Source: Bimastos eiseni (lineage: Eukaryota; Annelida; Clitellata; Crassiclitellata; Lumbricidae). Taken from it: a stretch of DNA of 64,000 nt. The stretch spans positions 10,491,540-10,555,539 of the forward strand of contig OY365810.1 of the NCBI GenBank assembly GCA_959347315.1, in the 5' to 3' direction. The stretch's first letter is position 1; every line of letters begins with the position of its first letter. Shown piece by piece: positions 35,451-47,339 of this stretch. The position numbers and the translations under genes are program-made. The notes below the pieces were generated by a model. It did no database searches and had not been told where the DNA came from. It worked only from the letters and a program-made list of their open reading frames with translations.

Positions 35451-35529
35451 GGAACCGAAAGCAAGTTGATCTGAGAGATTCAATGGGGGGTTGAGTAGGT
35501 GTAGGCTAAATAAATCTAAAAACTATTTT

Positions 35530-36210
35530 GTTTCTCGATTTATCTGGATAGAGCAGGAAGGAAGGATGGAGATTGGGCGAAAGTCAGTATTCTGAGAGGG
35601 GTGGTTGGTCATGGCTTTTGGTCGGGTGATGACAATTTTCCATTGAGGGGGATGAAATGGGATAGAAACGGGAGTTTAATCAGATGAGAAAGAGGTAATG
35701 AAAAGAAGGGTGCGGTTAGTCTTAGGAACCAAGCGGGTATGTTGTCAAATCCAATAGCAGTAGGATGTAGGTGGTCGCGTAAATACATTGTAGAAGAGCT
35801 GGTATTCTTGAATGAAGGGGTATTTGGGGGAGCTAATAGTCGGAAACTACGGGAGAGGTGTTTTGATTGGCGAAGATAGATGAGTAATGGGGATTTGAGG
35901 TCCGTGGAAGTAATATGTACAGTAGTTGTTTTCCAAATCTATGTTCGTACGGGATTTAACTTTATCCCATAGTGGTTTAAGTCCGTTACGAGGATCAATG
36001 CTTTTAAAGTCAAAGGAGATTTCTTTAGCAATAGCACGGTTAATTTTGAGAAATAGAGAGGAGGCTTTTCAATTTCGTTCAGATGCATTAAATAGTTTTG
36101 ATGATGTAACATCTGTTTAATCTCTGGCGTGGGGGACGATGGGTCATTGGATGTAATAGCAATAGTTTTTTCCGGATAGAATTTGTCCAAACAATCGAGG
36201 GAATCCAAGT
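35530..36210 (-). mobile_element. LINE linker/RT N-terminal fragment, heavily decayed
   Basis: The minus-strand frame from 36208 reads IAITSNDPSSPTPEIKQMLH and FPTLWDK-like remnants, matching the T-S-x-D-P-P-x-x-T-P-x-I-K signature between endonuclease and RT of invertebrate LINEs. Further left, remnants like FDNIPAWFL and DFRPISI appear in shifting frames. Dead. Confidence 0.6.
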
Positions 36211-36217
36211 AAAACTA

Positions 36218-36529
36218 TTATGACACGCCCGCATATAAAGAACTATCTTCACCCAGGGTTATATATAAAAAAAGAAAAGCATGGAACGTTATTCTTTTAT
36301 TGAACAGAAAAGAAGTTATACGTAATATCCTCCGGCTGATATACTCTTTAGCTATTAGCAGTTCTAGACTGTTGTTACAAGGAAGCAATAAACACCTTAA
36401 ACACGTCGATAGAATCGTGCTATAGCACCTGCAAAATATAAAGATAATGTATAGTGTAATGTAATCATTATGCATTGTAATCATAATGTAAATCAGATAC
36501 ATGTATGTGACATACACCGTACCATAATG
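36218..36529. other. Unannotated AT-rich gap
   Basis: No feature seen between the LINE fragment and the start of the region shared by the three GVIN copies. Confidence 0.4.
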
Positions 36530-37438
36530 TTCAGAATTAGATAATTCAACAATTGCATCAATTAAAGTATTTATTTGATTAGAGAGAGGTGGAAATACCG
36601 TTCCAACGGAAGCTAATTGGGGGGTTCAAACGTGAGGCCTACCCATAAAGGCTACATATTAAATAGAAACATTTATAAATTGAAGTGCTGCTAAAAATGA
36701 ATAAACAATAAATCTGATGAAATCTGCCTTCCACTTATTCCCTGTTTACCAGTATCCTAACCATCTGGCTTGATGAAACAAGTGTAGGTAACACAAGAGT
36801 CACCACGCTAGATTGTGGTAAATTGATGAACCAAATCACTACGGTGCATATTCTGCAGAGCATAACAGGATTGAACGGACCTAATTTAAACCATGTTGAG
36901 AGAATTCTGATCAAATTTACCCTTTAAAATCATGCAGCTAATCGAATTTTATATGATAGATCTGAACAGAATGGCAGGCAGGATCAGTTTATCGCAAATA
37001 TGCAATTAGTAACGCTATTTATATGATAAAATGAATGCAACTCCATTGTACGCAGTACAATAATGCTTGCGCTAAACATTTATTTGGCGAGGGTGTGCGC
37101 TACAGGCCTACTAGCATGCACAAGCGATTAATAAAGAGCAGTCGAGCAGCTCTGTTGACTATTAATAATCGGTTCTTATTTTCAATTATTGTTATTAAAT
37201 AACATGAGTGCTGTGCTTCCATTTCTGTCAAATTTTGACTACAAAGAGTTCAGCCTACCAATGACTGGCGCAATTTTGCTTTCTTTCCAATGTATCCATA
37301 GTTTATTGATGGAGTGCATCATTAGTAACCATTACAGAGAAATAATGTACAGTGCTCTATATAATTATAAGATACAAAGTAAGATTTATAAGATACATGT
37401 ATTACTAAAGACAGAATTAAATTTCATGACTCGCGCTA
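36530..37438 (-). other. 3' flank of the GVIN gene, shared with other copies
   Basis: From about 36530 this downstream sequence is similar to 62838-63718 and, from about 36970, to 32155-32560. The homologous flanks show that the GVIN units were duplicated together with their 3' regions. No ORF of note. Confidence 0.7.
37302..37307 (-). promoter_or_regulatory. Candidate poly(A) signal of the GVIN gene
   Basis: TTTATT on the plus strand gives AATAAA on the minus strand, about 130 bp after the GVIN stop codon. The homologous position in the copy at about 63620 reads TTCATT. Confidence 0.45.
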
Positions 37439-40400
37439 TTAAATTTTACTTCGCACGGCTTTCAGGATATCACACAGTTTCAGATTTACGCATTTATTTT
37501 CCTTAAGATCTTTTTCATCAGCTGGCAAAAAATGTCTACTCTTTGCTATATCTTGGTTTAGTTCTTGAAAAAACCAGCGCATTAGTTCGTCAAATTTTTG
37601 TATGCAGTGGGCGTCAAATTTCCAATCTTTAAAATGGTTTCGCTTGGCGTCTTGCCAACGCATGCCTTTGTCGTCTTGATATTCTCCAAACCAAACACGC
37701 GAATCATCCGTCATGTTGTGACATGCTATGCTGTGCAGTTTATTTGTGTATCTGCCTTTACAACCTTTCAGTCCAGTTGGCTGATGACATGAGTGGTGTG
37801 CTTCCAGTTCTGGTACCCTGTCTTTTTCTAATTGATGACCTCGATATCCCCAGCATAAAGCTCCACACCAGAAGCAATTCTGAGTGCATCCCAATCTACT
37901 CATTATCTCAGAGTCGCCGGAAGCTGGCGGAAACACGATATTTTCTGTGTCATCTACTTCGTGTGATGACTCTAATTTACGTTCATTACTGTCTTTGAAT
38001 GCATCAAACTCCGTACCTGGTAGTTTGCTGAAGTACTGATCGTCAACGGCCTTTAGGTATTCATTGACAATTTGATTGATTTCGCTTACTGTTTTGGATC
38101 CTGAAACTTTCTGACTCAAATTGGTTAGTTCAGTTAGCAGTGTAGATTCGTAAAATTTTGTTACATTAGACTTTAATTTACGTTCAATGCTGACTTTGAA
38201 TGCATCAAACTCCGTAACTGGAAGTTTGCTGAAGTACTGATCGTCAACGGCCTTTAGGCATTCATTGGCAATTTGATTGATTTCGCTTACTGTTTTGGAT
38301 CTTGAAACTTTCTGACTCAAATTGGTTAGTTCAGTTAGCAGTGTAGATTCGTAAAATTTTGTTACATTAGACTTTAATTTACGTTCAATGCTGACTTTGA
38401 ATGCATCAAACTCCGTAACTGATAGTTTGCTGGAGTACTGATCGTCAACGGCCTTTAGGCATTCATTGGCAATTTGATTGATTTCGCTTACTGTTTTGGA
38501 TCTTGAAACTTTCTGAATCAAATTGGTTAGTTCAGTTAGCAGTGTAGATTCGTAAACTTTTATTACATTAGACTTTAATTTACGTTCAATACTGTCTTTG
38601 AATGCATCAAAATCCGTAACTGGTAGTTTGCTGGAGTACTGATCGTCAACGGTCTTTTGGTATTCATTGACAATTTGATTGATTTCGCCTACTGTTTTGG
38701 ATCTTGAAACTTTCTGAATCAAATTGGTTAGTTCAGTTAGCAGTGTAGATTCGTACACTTTTATTACATTTGGCCTAGCCTTGAGCTCATAACCGTAAAT
38801 TCGCTGCTTGTACCATTTCTGAATTTCATCTCCTGGATTGTTGAAGTGCATCATGGCTCTCTCCTTCTCACCTCGCTCAACCTCATTAGCCAGTTCCTCG
38901 AAGTAGCATAATCTCACTTTTTCGGCATTTGTAGTCCACGACATAGTCTTAATCAATTGAAGTTTTTCTTCGTAACCTGCCTGGATAGCCTTTATCTTGA
39001 CTACATTACATAGCTTATTTGCCACAACTTCTCCTTCACCTGCGCTCGAAAATCCAGACCTCAATCTGGTCTCAATATCTGCTATGTAATCTTGTTTCTT
39101 TTGCTTTAAGATTTCACTGGGTTTATTCTGACTATCCCAACGCTCCTGTAGATTCTTCATCTTAATTCTGAAATGCTGTAGTGTGTAAATTTGAAGATTC
39201 AACTTAAACTTATCTGTTAGAGTCATACGAAACTGATCTTCAAAGTTTTTTAGTGCTATGGGAAAGTTGGCTTTAATATCACTTACCATTCCTTCTTCAA
39301 AGTCCAATCCAGTTCTAGAGAATTCAGCACATCTAGTTTCAAAAACTGAATCAATCAGTTGGTTTATTGTACTCTTTAAATGTTTCAGTTGATCTTCGCT
39401 AAGTTTATAGTACAAATGATTGTCGACGTTCAAGTTACCTCGAGAGAGCATATCCAAGCGAGATTTAATGGCCTTTGAATTTGCTAGATAACCGAACGTG
39501 AGTTCGTTTCTACAGTCCTGTAAACGCGTTGGATAAATTGCACCATATTCTCGATGCAGAGTTTGATTTAATTTTGCCTCCAAGTTTGGTCCCCCTTCCA
39601 TGTTTGCTGCAGTACCCTGAAGAAATCCCCAAATAGTTGCTGTAATCTGTTTTTGTTCTTGCTCTGTATAAATTCCGCTTGGCCTTTTCAACAGTGCTTC
39701 ATTTAGTTCGTTTTGTATGATATCTGAGAATTCTGAGAAACACCCTTGCCTAACTAGTGATCCATCAAATGTCTGCGTAAGCATCTTCATCGAAATCTCA
39801 TGCAGTCTTGTGTTGTACTTTTCTAGAGAACACCTCGTGTCTTCTATCCATTCAGTAGTGCTGATTTCATCTAAAAGTGCTGCAAAACTGTCATTAAACT
39901 GTTTACAGGTGTCACAGCTTTTGTCTGGACACGAGTGCGGAATAAGTTGCATTTTTTCTCTTATTTCTTCGAGCAACTGTTGTCGCTGCTTCGAGTTTTC
40001 TGACGCGTTTCTCTTATTCGCTATTTGAGAGCTGACTTTCTCTCGAATAGTCGTCGAAAATGTTTCTCTATGACAACGAATTGCTCGATCAAGTAACTCC
40101 TTTACTTTTGCGATTTTCTTCTCGAAATATAGAAAATCAGTAATATGCTTGATATTTTTGAAATTCAGGGCAAAGCTTTCCTCTTGTACGCAGGTCCAAT
40201 AGCTTTCAAAATGATTACACCATCGTTCAAAGCTGGTTTTATTTTCGGAAACTTCAATTCGCTTTAAAATTGTTTCCAGCAGACCAACTACATCATCATG
40301 GTAGCTCTCAGATGGCGGAGAATTTACACTAGAACCGTCTTTGAATGGACTGAAATGCTGAAATAAATCGCCAGAGTGAATTCTAGCAGTTAGTTCAGCT

Positions 40401-42740
40401 AGACATTCAGCTGAAGCCGATCCTATTTCCACATCGTTCTTGCTGATAAGTTCAAATGCCCTGTTTATGGCCTCGCAAAATTGACCTTTTGCTTTATCAA
40501 TTTTAGAAACATTGCGCTCTTGCAAATGTTGAACCATGAGAATGTCTGGTTTAATTCCTCCAACTTTTAATCGGGCCATTGCAACAATTGCAATCTGCAA
40601 TATCTCTGTCATTTCTGTCATTCCTTCGCCAAGAATGTTCACGATTGTGAGATTGCTAATTCCTATTGCAAGGGTTGCCATTAGTCGATCTTTCTGATTT
40701 GCCTGTGGATCATTCATTTTCTCAGGTGAGGACAGACCTTCTGTATCGATTAAAATGATTGCGTCACATCCATGTGAATTTCGTAACACATCCTCTAGAA
40801 AGATCATTCTCATGAAGAGACCACGACTGCTTCGTCCAACTGAGACAGCAAATCTGCACGAAAACAAAGCATTCAGCAGCGTCGATTTTCCAGAAGATTG
40901 CAATCCAATTATGCTGATGACGAATACTTTTAAGTTGGGTAACTTCTTCAAAACACTATCACATATAGCTCTAATCCAGATTATCTGTATTTTGCTTGTG
41001 CTTGAATCGCCATTGAGTATTTCAATGGCATTTCCATTAATGAGTAGATCTGCAAAATGAGTTGGAAGATCAGAAATAGCTCTAAAATCGCCTAAGTCTG
41101 CAACTACCAAACTGTCTTCGTACATATGACTAAGTGCTCTAACGAAATGTTCTTGCCCTAAGTTCGTATCATCAACTTTATCCATTGCGGACTTCAGTTC
41201 CTGCTGAACTTTTGTAAAATCTGCTTCAATCTGTTTGTCTTCTGAATCACCGCTTTGTGATGTTTTTACCGGAACCTTGACGATGCGCCGCAACTTTTCG
41301 TTGGCTTCACTTACTTCTGCTCGTGCTGCCATTGAATCGTTGGCTGAAAGTTGAGATAAATGTGTTTCCAGATGAGTTAGACACTTTTTAGCATCTTTCT
41401 TTGATAAGCTGGATATACCCAAAAATAATGTTATCAGATGATGCAGAGTACGGTCCATTTCTGTATGCACTTTAATATCAGCACTATTCAAAAGCTGCTT
41501 GATTTTGTAACAACCATCATGTTTCACAATAGCTACAATTTCTTCTGATTTCTTGCATCGTATTAGATCCGCATATCTTAATGTTTCATATGTATGATAA
41601 ATCTCTTGCATTCTCGAAGATGCCTCCTTCGTGTTTAGCGATAAACTCTCCATTAGCAAGCACTTCACCGTGTACATAGTATCATCGCTTGACAAAGATT
41701 CGGTTTGAACTACAGTCGTGTTATCCTCATCTACATTTTCTTGCGGATCTATCAACAGCTGGATAATGGGTTTGCGTTGAATAAGCTCTTTTAATTGATC
41801 ATGCTCTTTCTCACTAAAATCTGGCATCAAGAACAAAATGAACGAGCAAGTATACATCTCCAAATACTTTAACGTCTCTGGATGCTGCAAGGCGCTTCCA
41901 TGAAGATTTGCTAAAATGGCCACTTCTTCTATGTTTCCTTTGTAATATTCGCATATTGTTTTCCAAGTTGGGCTACTACATGTCTCTTGTGTTAACCAAA
42001 CAATCTCGACAGCACCATCAAGAGTACATGGTCGACCGTATCTTCCACCAGCTTCGCCTTTTGAAGAAAACAGAAACTGTTGGTCATCAGTTGGTTAAGT
42101 ATCGTGCTCTTCCCAATTTTGTTTGTACCAAGTCGTATCGCTGCAACCATTTTAAATGGACTTGTAAACAAATGGTTCTCAGCAATTTGACCTGGATTGG
42201 ATTCCCACTTTATCAAAGTATTTTGTATGATTGGAACCGTTACAATGTACTTGTCATCATCGTGAATATCTTGAACAATTAGTGGAATGGCCATGGGAAA
42301 TTTTGACATTATTCGTAATATATCGTGTGAAACGAAGCAGTCAGCGATGTTGATGAGATATGTCAAACAATCTAATCGTGACACTGGGAAAATTGCAGCT
42401 TGACTTGTGTTCAGTTTTTTAAGTGCGTTCGTGCAGGATCCTGCACTTTGAGAGTCAGCTGCGACGTGTTTCTGCTTTCGCATCCGAGTAACCAAATCTG
42501 CTATATTTTGAGCCGTTAAAGAGTAGCCGTTCCACAACTTAATCCGCTGTATTAAGTAAGGAAAGGCACGACTCCAAAACTGACTTATTTCATGTTCTTT
42601 TACATGAGGTCTTTCAATTATTGACTTGATTTTCGAATATTCTTCATCCTTCAATATGTTTGTCAGCTCGGATTTCACCAGTTCATTCATTTGTTGACGA
42701 AACCCGTAGTAAGAAGACGCTGGATCACTCTTGATGTGAC
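37439..42740 (-). CDS. Very large inducible GTPase (GVIN/VLIG family), giant exon
   Basis: This is a cytosolic or nuclear GTPase family that includes interferon-induced very large GTPase 1. About 1,770 residues lie in one exon, as usual for the family. N-terminal part (42740-about 42070): helical region, then a first P-loop (GTNKIGKST). After one apparent frameshift: VEIVWLTQ, LANLHGSALQ, then the GTPase proper with GLQSSGKSTLLNALF (G1, about residue 339 of the 1,494-codon frame), SVGRSSRG, DTEGLSSPE (G3, about 391) and NILGEGMTEMTEILQI. A long helical middle, four 67-residue repeats and a C-terminal Cys/His region (CTQNCFWCGALC...HHSCH...ACHNM) follow. The stop is at 37439-37441. No ATG opens the N-terminal frame. 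A phase-1 acceptor (ATTTAAAG, first exon base 42740) is likely, and it fits the donor of the RING exon at 51544. Confidence 0.88.
37965..38766 (-). repeat. Four tandem 201-bp coding repeats in the GVIN gene
   Basis: Four units spaced exactly 201 bp each encode about 67 residues beginning NV(I/T)K(V/F)YESTLLTELTNL and including SKTVSEINQI, AVDDQY and EFDAFK.SIERKLK. Adjacent units differ by few bases, so the array is young. It extends the helical, probably coiled-coil stalk before the C-terminal Cys/His region and keeps the frame. Confidence 0.9.
42067..42070 (-). other. Apparent one-base frameshift in the GVIN exon
   Basis: On the minus strand the frame runs NQLMTNSFCF then leaves the family sequence, with a stop at 41992. 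The family sequence (GAVEIVWLTQETC) continues in another frame directly after. The switch point is a run of four A/T bases, and one more base there would join the frames. It may be a real inactivating deletion or a homopolymer error. Confidence 0.75.
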
Positions 42741-42744
42741 CTTT

Positions 42745-43093
42745 AAATATACAACATAACACTCATCCACTAACTTAATTGGTTTTTCTTATCTCCTTAT
42801 TAAACACACACATTTCAAGAGAAATTATTAAAATCATCTAACTACAGTAGGGCAGCTTGTTAAAGGCCACGTGGATGAAGCATAATGCATAATGAATGCA
42901 ATCTCCTTACAAGCTGTAAATTGGAATTGGCAAACCGATTAATTTAAACCTTGATACACCATCACTCTACTTCGATTATTTCGTGCCTCCTCTGTAAGAG
43001 GGTATGTTGACTTTTGCAGTGCTGATGCTCACTTGCTACTAAAGAATACTAAAGTCTTTTCCGCGAGCACTGCAGACGATGTAGGCTTACATG
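42745..43093. other. Start of the putative GVIN intron
   Basis: No feature seen. It lies between the GVIN acceptor and the first transposon end, inside the proposed 8.8-kb intron. Confidence 0.4.
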
Positions 43094-43250
43094 CAGGGCT
43101 TAAATTGTGCCTGGACGGTCATGGACGGCATCCATGCACTTAATATCGAGGCTGGACGCCGTCCTGCCACTTACTTGGCCAGCAGAGCCTGGACGCCGTC
43201 CATGAACGTCCAGGTAACAGTGCAATTTCTCTACGTACGTTATTATCACG
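43094..43250 (+). mobile_element. Solo end of a CAGGGCTTAAA hAT-type element
   Basis: Starts CAGGGCTTAAATTGTGCCTG and keeps the GGACGCCGTCC hairpin module and the following AACAGTGCAATTTCTCTACG of the 10657 element, then diverges near 43250. It is truncated on the right. Confidence 0.7.
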
Positions 43251-44150
43251 GCATTTAATTATCTGCTATTTCCAAACAATCGTATCTTCGTTAGGTGCAC
43301 TTAATAACTGCAATAGCCCATGTATATAATGGATGTCTATAATTCGTGTCATACATTCTAGTTACCTTTTCATCAAATTAAGTTTCGTCTTATGTGCTTC
43401 CGGCGTCTGCGGCATCTGGTGATTAATTTTCAGATGTAAAAAACGAAAAGCTGCTCAACTCGCTTGATAAAATGTTTACGAGCTGATCAGGCCTAGTCAG
43501 CGTTGTCCACGGGTCGGGTTGACCCGTCATTCAAGCCGGGTAGGGTCAAGAATATCTGTAGATTCGGCGGGTCGGGTCAAGTTTTTGGCGGGTCGGATTA
43601 CAAACCCGGACGCATTTCGACCCACCAAATTTTGCAGAACTAAATTTCCAACTCGATGCTATTCATAATGCTAATCAGTTGCAATAAAATAAATTGAATA
43701 TTGCTAAGCAATTAGCGCAAAGAAGCAATTAGCGCAAAAACGTGGGGTAACACCGAATTTGTTCCTTTTTACATCGAACTCGGCTCAATCTGTCGTATTG
43801 AATAATCTATAACGAATTTATGAAATAACGAAAAGTCAGTAGGTTTATTATAAGCGTGTGAGTTAGCTGAGGAGGCAACGCTGGGACAGGCTACCGGTAC
43901 ACCTCTCGTAGCCAATTGTATCCGGAATTCAGTGGCATATATTTATGGAGAAAATATGTTTAGGCCAAAATAAATGGAATAAACGAAGGTTCTCTTCCCT
44001 GATAAGTCCTCTCAAATCAATATTATGACCTGATATGGCGGTCTGACTGAACTACGTTTTACGACATTAGAATTTAACGATACATAAAATTAGTAAAATT
44101 AGCAAAAAAGATGGGTCGGGTCGGGTCGGATTAAGTTGGGTCATGTACAC

Positions 44151-45618
44151 CAGTGATTCTCAACCTGTGGGTCACGACCCGCAAATGGGTCGCAAAGGAT
44201 ATCAAAGTGGGTCGCCAATTTTTCTTCGAAATCGCATTTTTTCCACTGGAAAATATTGTCAGGTGATTGTAATGCGCTTTATTTTCTATAAATCGAGGCC
44301 TTGTCAGTGTTGCTGCCATTTTAAACTACCTACCTCTGTGAGACTGGCTGTTCAGCTATGATAACCATCAAGAGTAAAATACATAATTATAGAACTAGGC
44401 TCTGTGTAAATAATAACTTACGATTTTGTCTAACCAACATCAGCCCACGTATTGAATTCTACTTGCATCTGACCAGAATACAAGTCCCGCCATCTCATTA
44501 AAAGTTTTTATGTCTCAATGTGAGTTACACAAAAAAGTTTTTTTAAATATTATTTTTTTCTGGCATTATGTAAATTTATCACGATTTATTTATAGTTTTG
44601 TTATACGCTATCATGGCTAGTCGTAGAATGCACTGATGCGTGACTTACTGATTTAACAAAGATCATATGTGCTCTCGGAGTCCGTGTTCATCAATAAGGC
44701 GTATGCCGACGACTCCCAACTGTACTTGACATGACGCCCATCTGAGGCAATGGAGCGCGTATAAAAAATCTTGGCAATTGTGGAGCAAGTGCAGATCTGG
44801 ATGTCCTCCAATCTCTTAAGATTGAACCCGGATAAAACTGAATTTATGTGGCTGGACACGAGACAAGCGCGTTCGAGGGTTGACAAGGAGGCGATTAAAG
44901 CAGCATTTCCTCATTGGAAGTTTCAGCGCGTCGTCCGGGACCTGAAAATTCTTCTGGATGAAGACCTGTCCATGGAGGAACATTGTCAGTACCCTTTGCA
45001 TGTCTTCCTTTTATCAACTGCGCCAGATTAGAGGCATTCGGCGAAATCTCTCAATTGACGCCGCTATGACTCTTGTCCACTCCTTCGTGCTGACTCGCCT
45101 GGACTACTGCAACGGTGTTCTTGCGGGTCTGCCAAAGTTCCGGATTAGACAGCACTGCACTGGCTACCGGTTGAGGAAAGGATCACATTGAAGATCATCC
45201 TCGTGGGACGGACATCGGTGGTCAGCTCTAGAATACATCAGCGAGCTCTGTCTTCCCGTCTCCAGCCAGCCAGGTCGTGATGCGGATCGTGGGGACTTGA
45301 TGGTCCCGCGCACCCGTACATCGATGCGGACAAACCGTACCTTCTCAAGCATTTGGGCCATCATACTGGAACGCTCTTCCGTTACATCTCAACTTCGCAA
45401 CATTTCACTGCTTGCAGCCAACTTTTCTAAATTACTCAAATCGCATTTGTTTAGATCTGTTGGTTAGTTACATTTAGCGCCTTCGAGAGGTTCTTATAAG
45501 GCACTATGTAAATTGCCTAATATATACATATATGCTGCCAGATTTTGGAGTAGTGGGTCTTGTTAGGATCTAGATGCTGCAAAGTGGGTCTCCATTTCGA
45601 AAAGGTTGAGAACCACTG
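44151..45618. mobile_element. Nested hAT element with CAGTGATTCTCAACC ends
   Basis: The left end CAGTGATTCTCAACCTGTGG and the right end AAAGGTTGAGAACCACTG are inverted repeats of the common CAGTGGTTCTCAACC hAT type. They are flanked by an exact 8-bp duplication ATGTACAC (44143-44150 and 45619-45626). The body carries a LINE fragment (44640-45530) and no transposase frame. It sits within the 43498-45741 element. Confidence 0.85.
44640..45530 (+). mobile_element. LINE (L2/CR1-like) fragment inside the nested hAT
   Basis: Plus-strand remnants read KAYADDSQLYLT-like sequence near 44690, then SNLLRLNPDKTEFMWL, FYQLRQIRGIRRNLSIDAAM, TLVHSFVLTRLDYCNGVLAG and LP, in shifted frames. The 3' end CGCCTTCGAGAGGTTCTTAT... 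GCACTATGTAAATTGCC (45480-45520) is followed by an AT-rich tail. Dead, and lying sense to plus, antisense to GVIN. Confidence 0.8.
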
Positions 45619-45851
45619 ATGTACACCATGGGTCAGGCCGGGTCGGGTCAGATAATTGGCTTTAGAAGTCGGATCTGGTCGGGTCCATTTTCAATGGGTC
45701 GGTTTGGGTCGGACGTGAAAATTTACCCATGGACAGCTCTAGGCCTAGTAAGTTAGTAAGCTAATTAAATTATCCTACATACCCTAGCGCGTATAAAATT
45801 GAACTGAATTTCTTCTATTTCAAGTTGTGATACGATGAAATGGGTAGCTAG

Positions 45852-46007
45852 ATATGCCATATATCTACTGCTACTGTTACTGCTAGTGCATGATGTATGA
45901 TTGATCATCGACAAAAAATTGAGAAGACCATATGCCATATATCTACTGCTACTGTTACTGCTAGTGCATGATGTATGATTGATCATCGACAAAAAATTGA
46001 GAAGACC
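45852..46007. repeat. Perfect 78-bp tandem duplication
   Basis: The 78-bp unit starting ATATGCCATATATCTACTGC and ending GAGAAGACC occurs twice in direct succession (45852-45929 and 45930-46007) with no differences that I can see. A recent duplication. Confidence 0.9.
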
Positions 46008-46639
46008 AGTTGCCCCACAAATAAAGTGACTATTTGAAACTCCCATCTGTTGGTGCTGTCAGTAGTGTGAACACTTGGATCTATTTTTATTTACCTGGTG
46101 CAACTTGGTGCAAATAAACATAAATCAATCGAGACGACCCTGATATACGACCGATAACAAGCACAAAGGACCTCCCACGATTTTGGGAATAGAAAGAATG
46201 GAAAAGATCACAATTCTAGACATGTGTCAGGAACAACGACGACGAGGGGACAAGTCCCCTCACCTCTTGCGAGGAGGGTACACATTATACGTTTGCCCCC
46301 TCCCCCCATTTCGTACCCCTCGCACTGGGTGTCGCTCCTCCCACCTCATCTGTCAAGCGAGATTGCCGCCTCTGGTCAGAAAATAAACTTAACAGAGACT
46401 GTTTGGCAGAAGTTCTTTCGACAACTCTCGGTTCTTGGCTCTATCAGTCTATCTGTAGGTGCATTTTGTTTGCCAGACTTTTTTTAATTCTAAGTAGACT
46501 GAATTCAATTCTTGCTCAATATTGACTAGTGCACGTTCTTCTGCAAAGAGACACATTGAATTCTTTGTAAATAGACAACAACAAATGTTTCCCGCGTTTG
46601 GAAACTTTATTAGGCCTACCCCAACTTTATTACACTGGT
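46008..46639. other. Unannotated
   Basis: No gene recognised. A small palindrome GAGGGGACAAGTCCCCTC lies at about 46244-46261. Confidence 0.4.
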
Positions 46640-47170
46640 CCCTTGTCGACAATTTTACAAAAGGAAAGTAATTCTCTGTAAGCCCTACGCTTATAATTCC
46701 AACAAATATTTCACCAACAAATAGTTCACGACAAAATAATGATTAATGGACAAAATGCCAAAGAATGCTAACTAAATTTTATTGTTCGCCCATTTGTATT
46801 TGGTCAAATAGAAGTTTAGTTGCTAATAATCATAACTGCATCTCCAGCTTCTGATTCATCAAAAACTATTTTTATCAATTCAACTTCTATTTAGGCAAAT
46901 ATTCTTTTCAGTAATCCAACTTTTATTTCAGGAGGCATTATATTCATCTAAATAGCATCTGTTTTGGAAGATATTCGTTTACTAATCCAACTTCTATTCC
47001 AGCATCATTAAAATCATCAATCCAACTTCTATTTTAACGAATAAAGAGGACCATAGTGTGCAAATTATTTGTCCTAGACTTATGTTAGTGATCTGCCTTT
47101 GCAATCTTTAGTTCTTTTTGACACTAGCGTCACGGTCCAGGCACTTCTCTTTTTTACACTTTAAGCACTG
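46640..47170 (+). mobile_element. 5'-truncated sister copy of the 10657 hAT element
   Basis: Matches about 10885-11925 through shared GGTAATTCTCTG, ATATTTCACCAACAAATA and repeated CCAACTTCTATT units, and ends GTCCAGGCACTTCTCT, TTACACTTTAAGCACTG at 47170. It lacks the left end and lacks the 474-bp nested element, giving an empty site at 47121-47130. Confidence 0.75.
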
Positions 47171-47339
47171 CTTACATGTAAGTGCGGTTTACTTCAGAAA
47201 ATTTCCCAATAGACAGAACATCCTTATACAGACCCTATTTCAACAATATCGATGGATTTTGACAGCGTAATGAGCATGCTTAGACTTAATGGTGTAATTT
47301 TGACTCGGTGCTGATGTCTCTTGCAAGTTGAGAATTATG

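Larger units (their letters stand above)
43498..45741. mobile_element. hAT-like GGGTCGGGTC element with a nested hAT
   Basis: The left end CAGCGTTGTCCACGGGTCGG and the right end ATTTACCCATGGACAGCTCT(A) are imperfect inverted repeats. They are flanked by the 8-bp duplication GGCCTAGT (43490-43497 and 45742-45749). GGGTCGGGTC motifs are reiterated inside both ends. The base element is about 770 bp once the nested hAT at 44151-45618 is removed. Related ends occur at 17692 and 55298. Confidence 0.7.

Noticed and set aside
41908..42282. Plus-strand 124-codon ORF
   Set aside because: It is antisense to the GVIN exon around the frameshift and has no domain.
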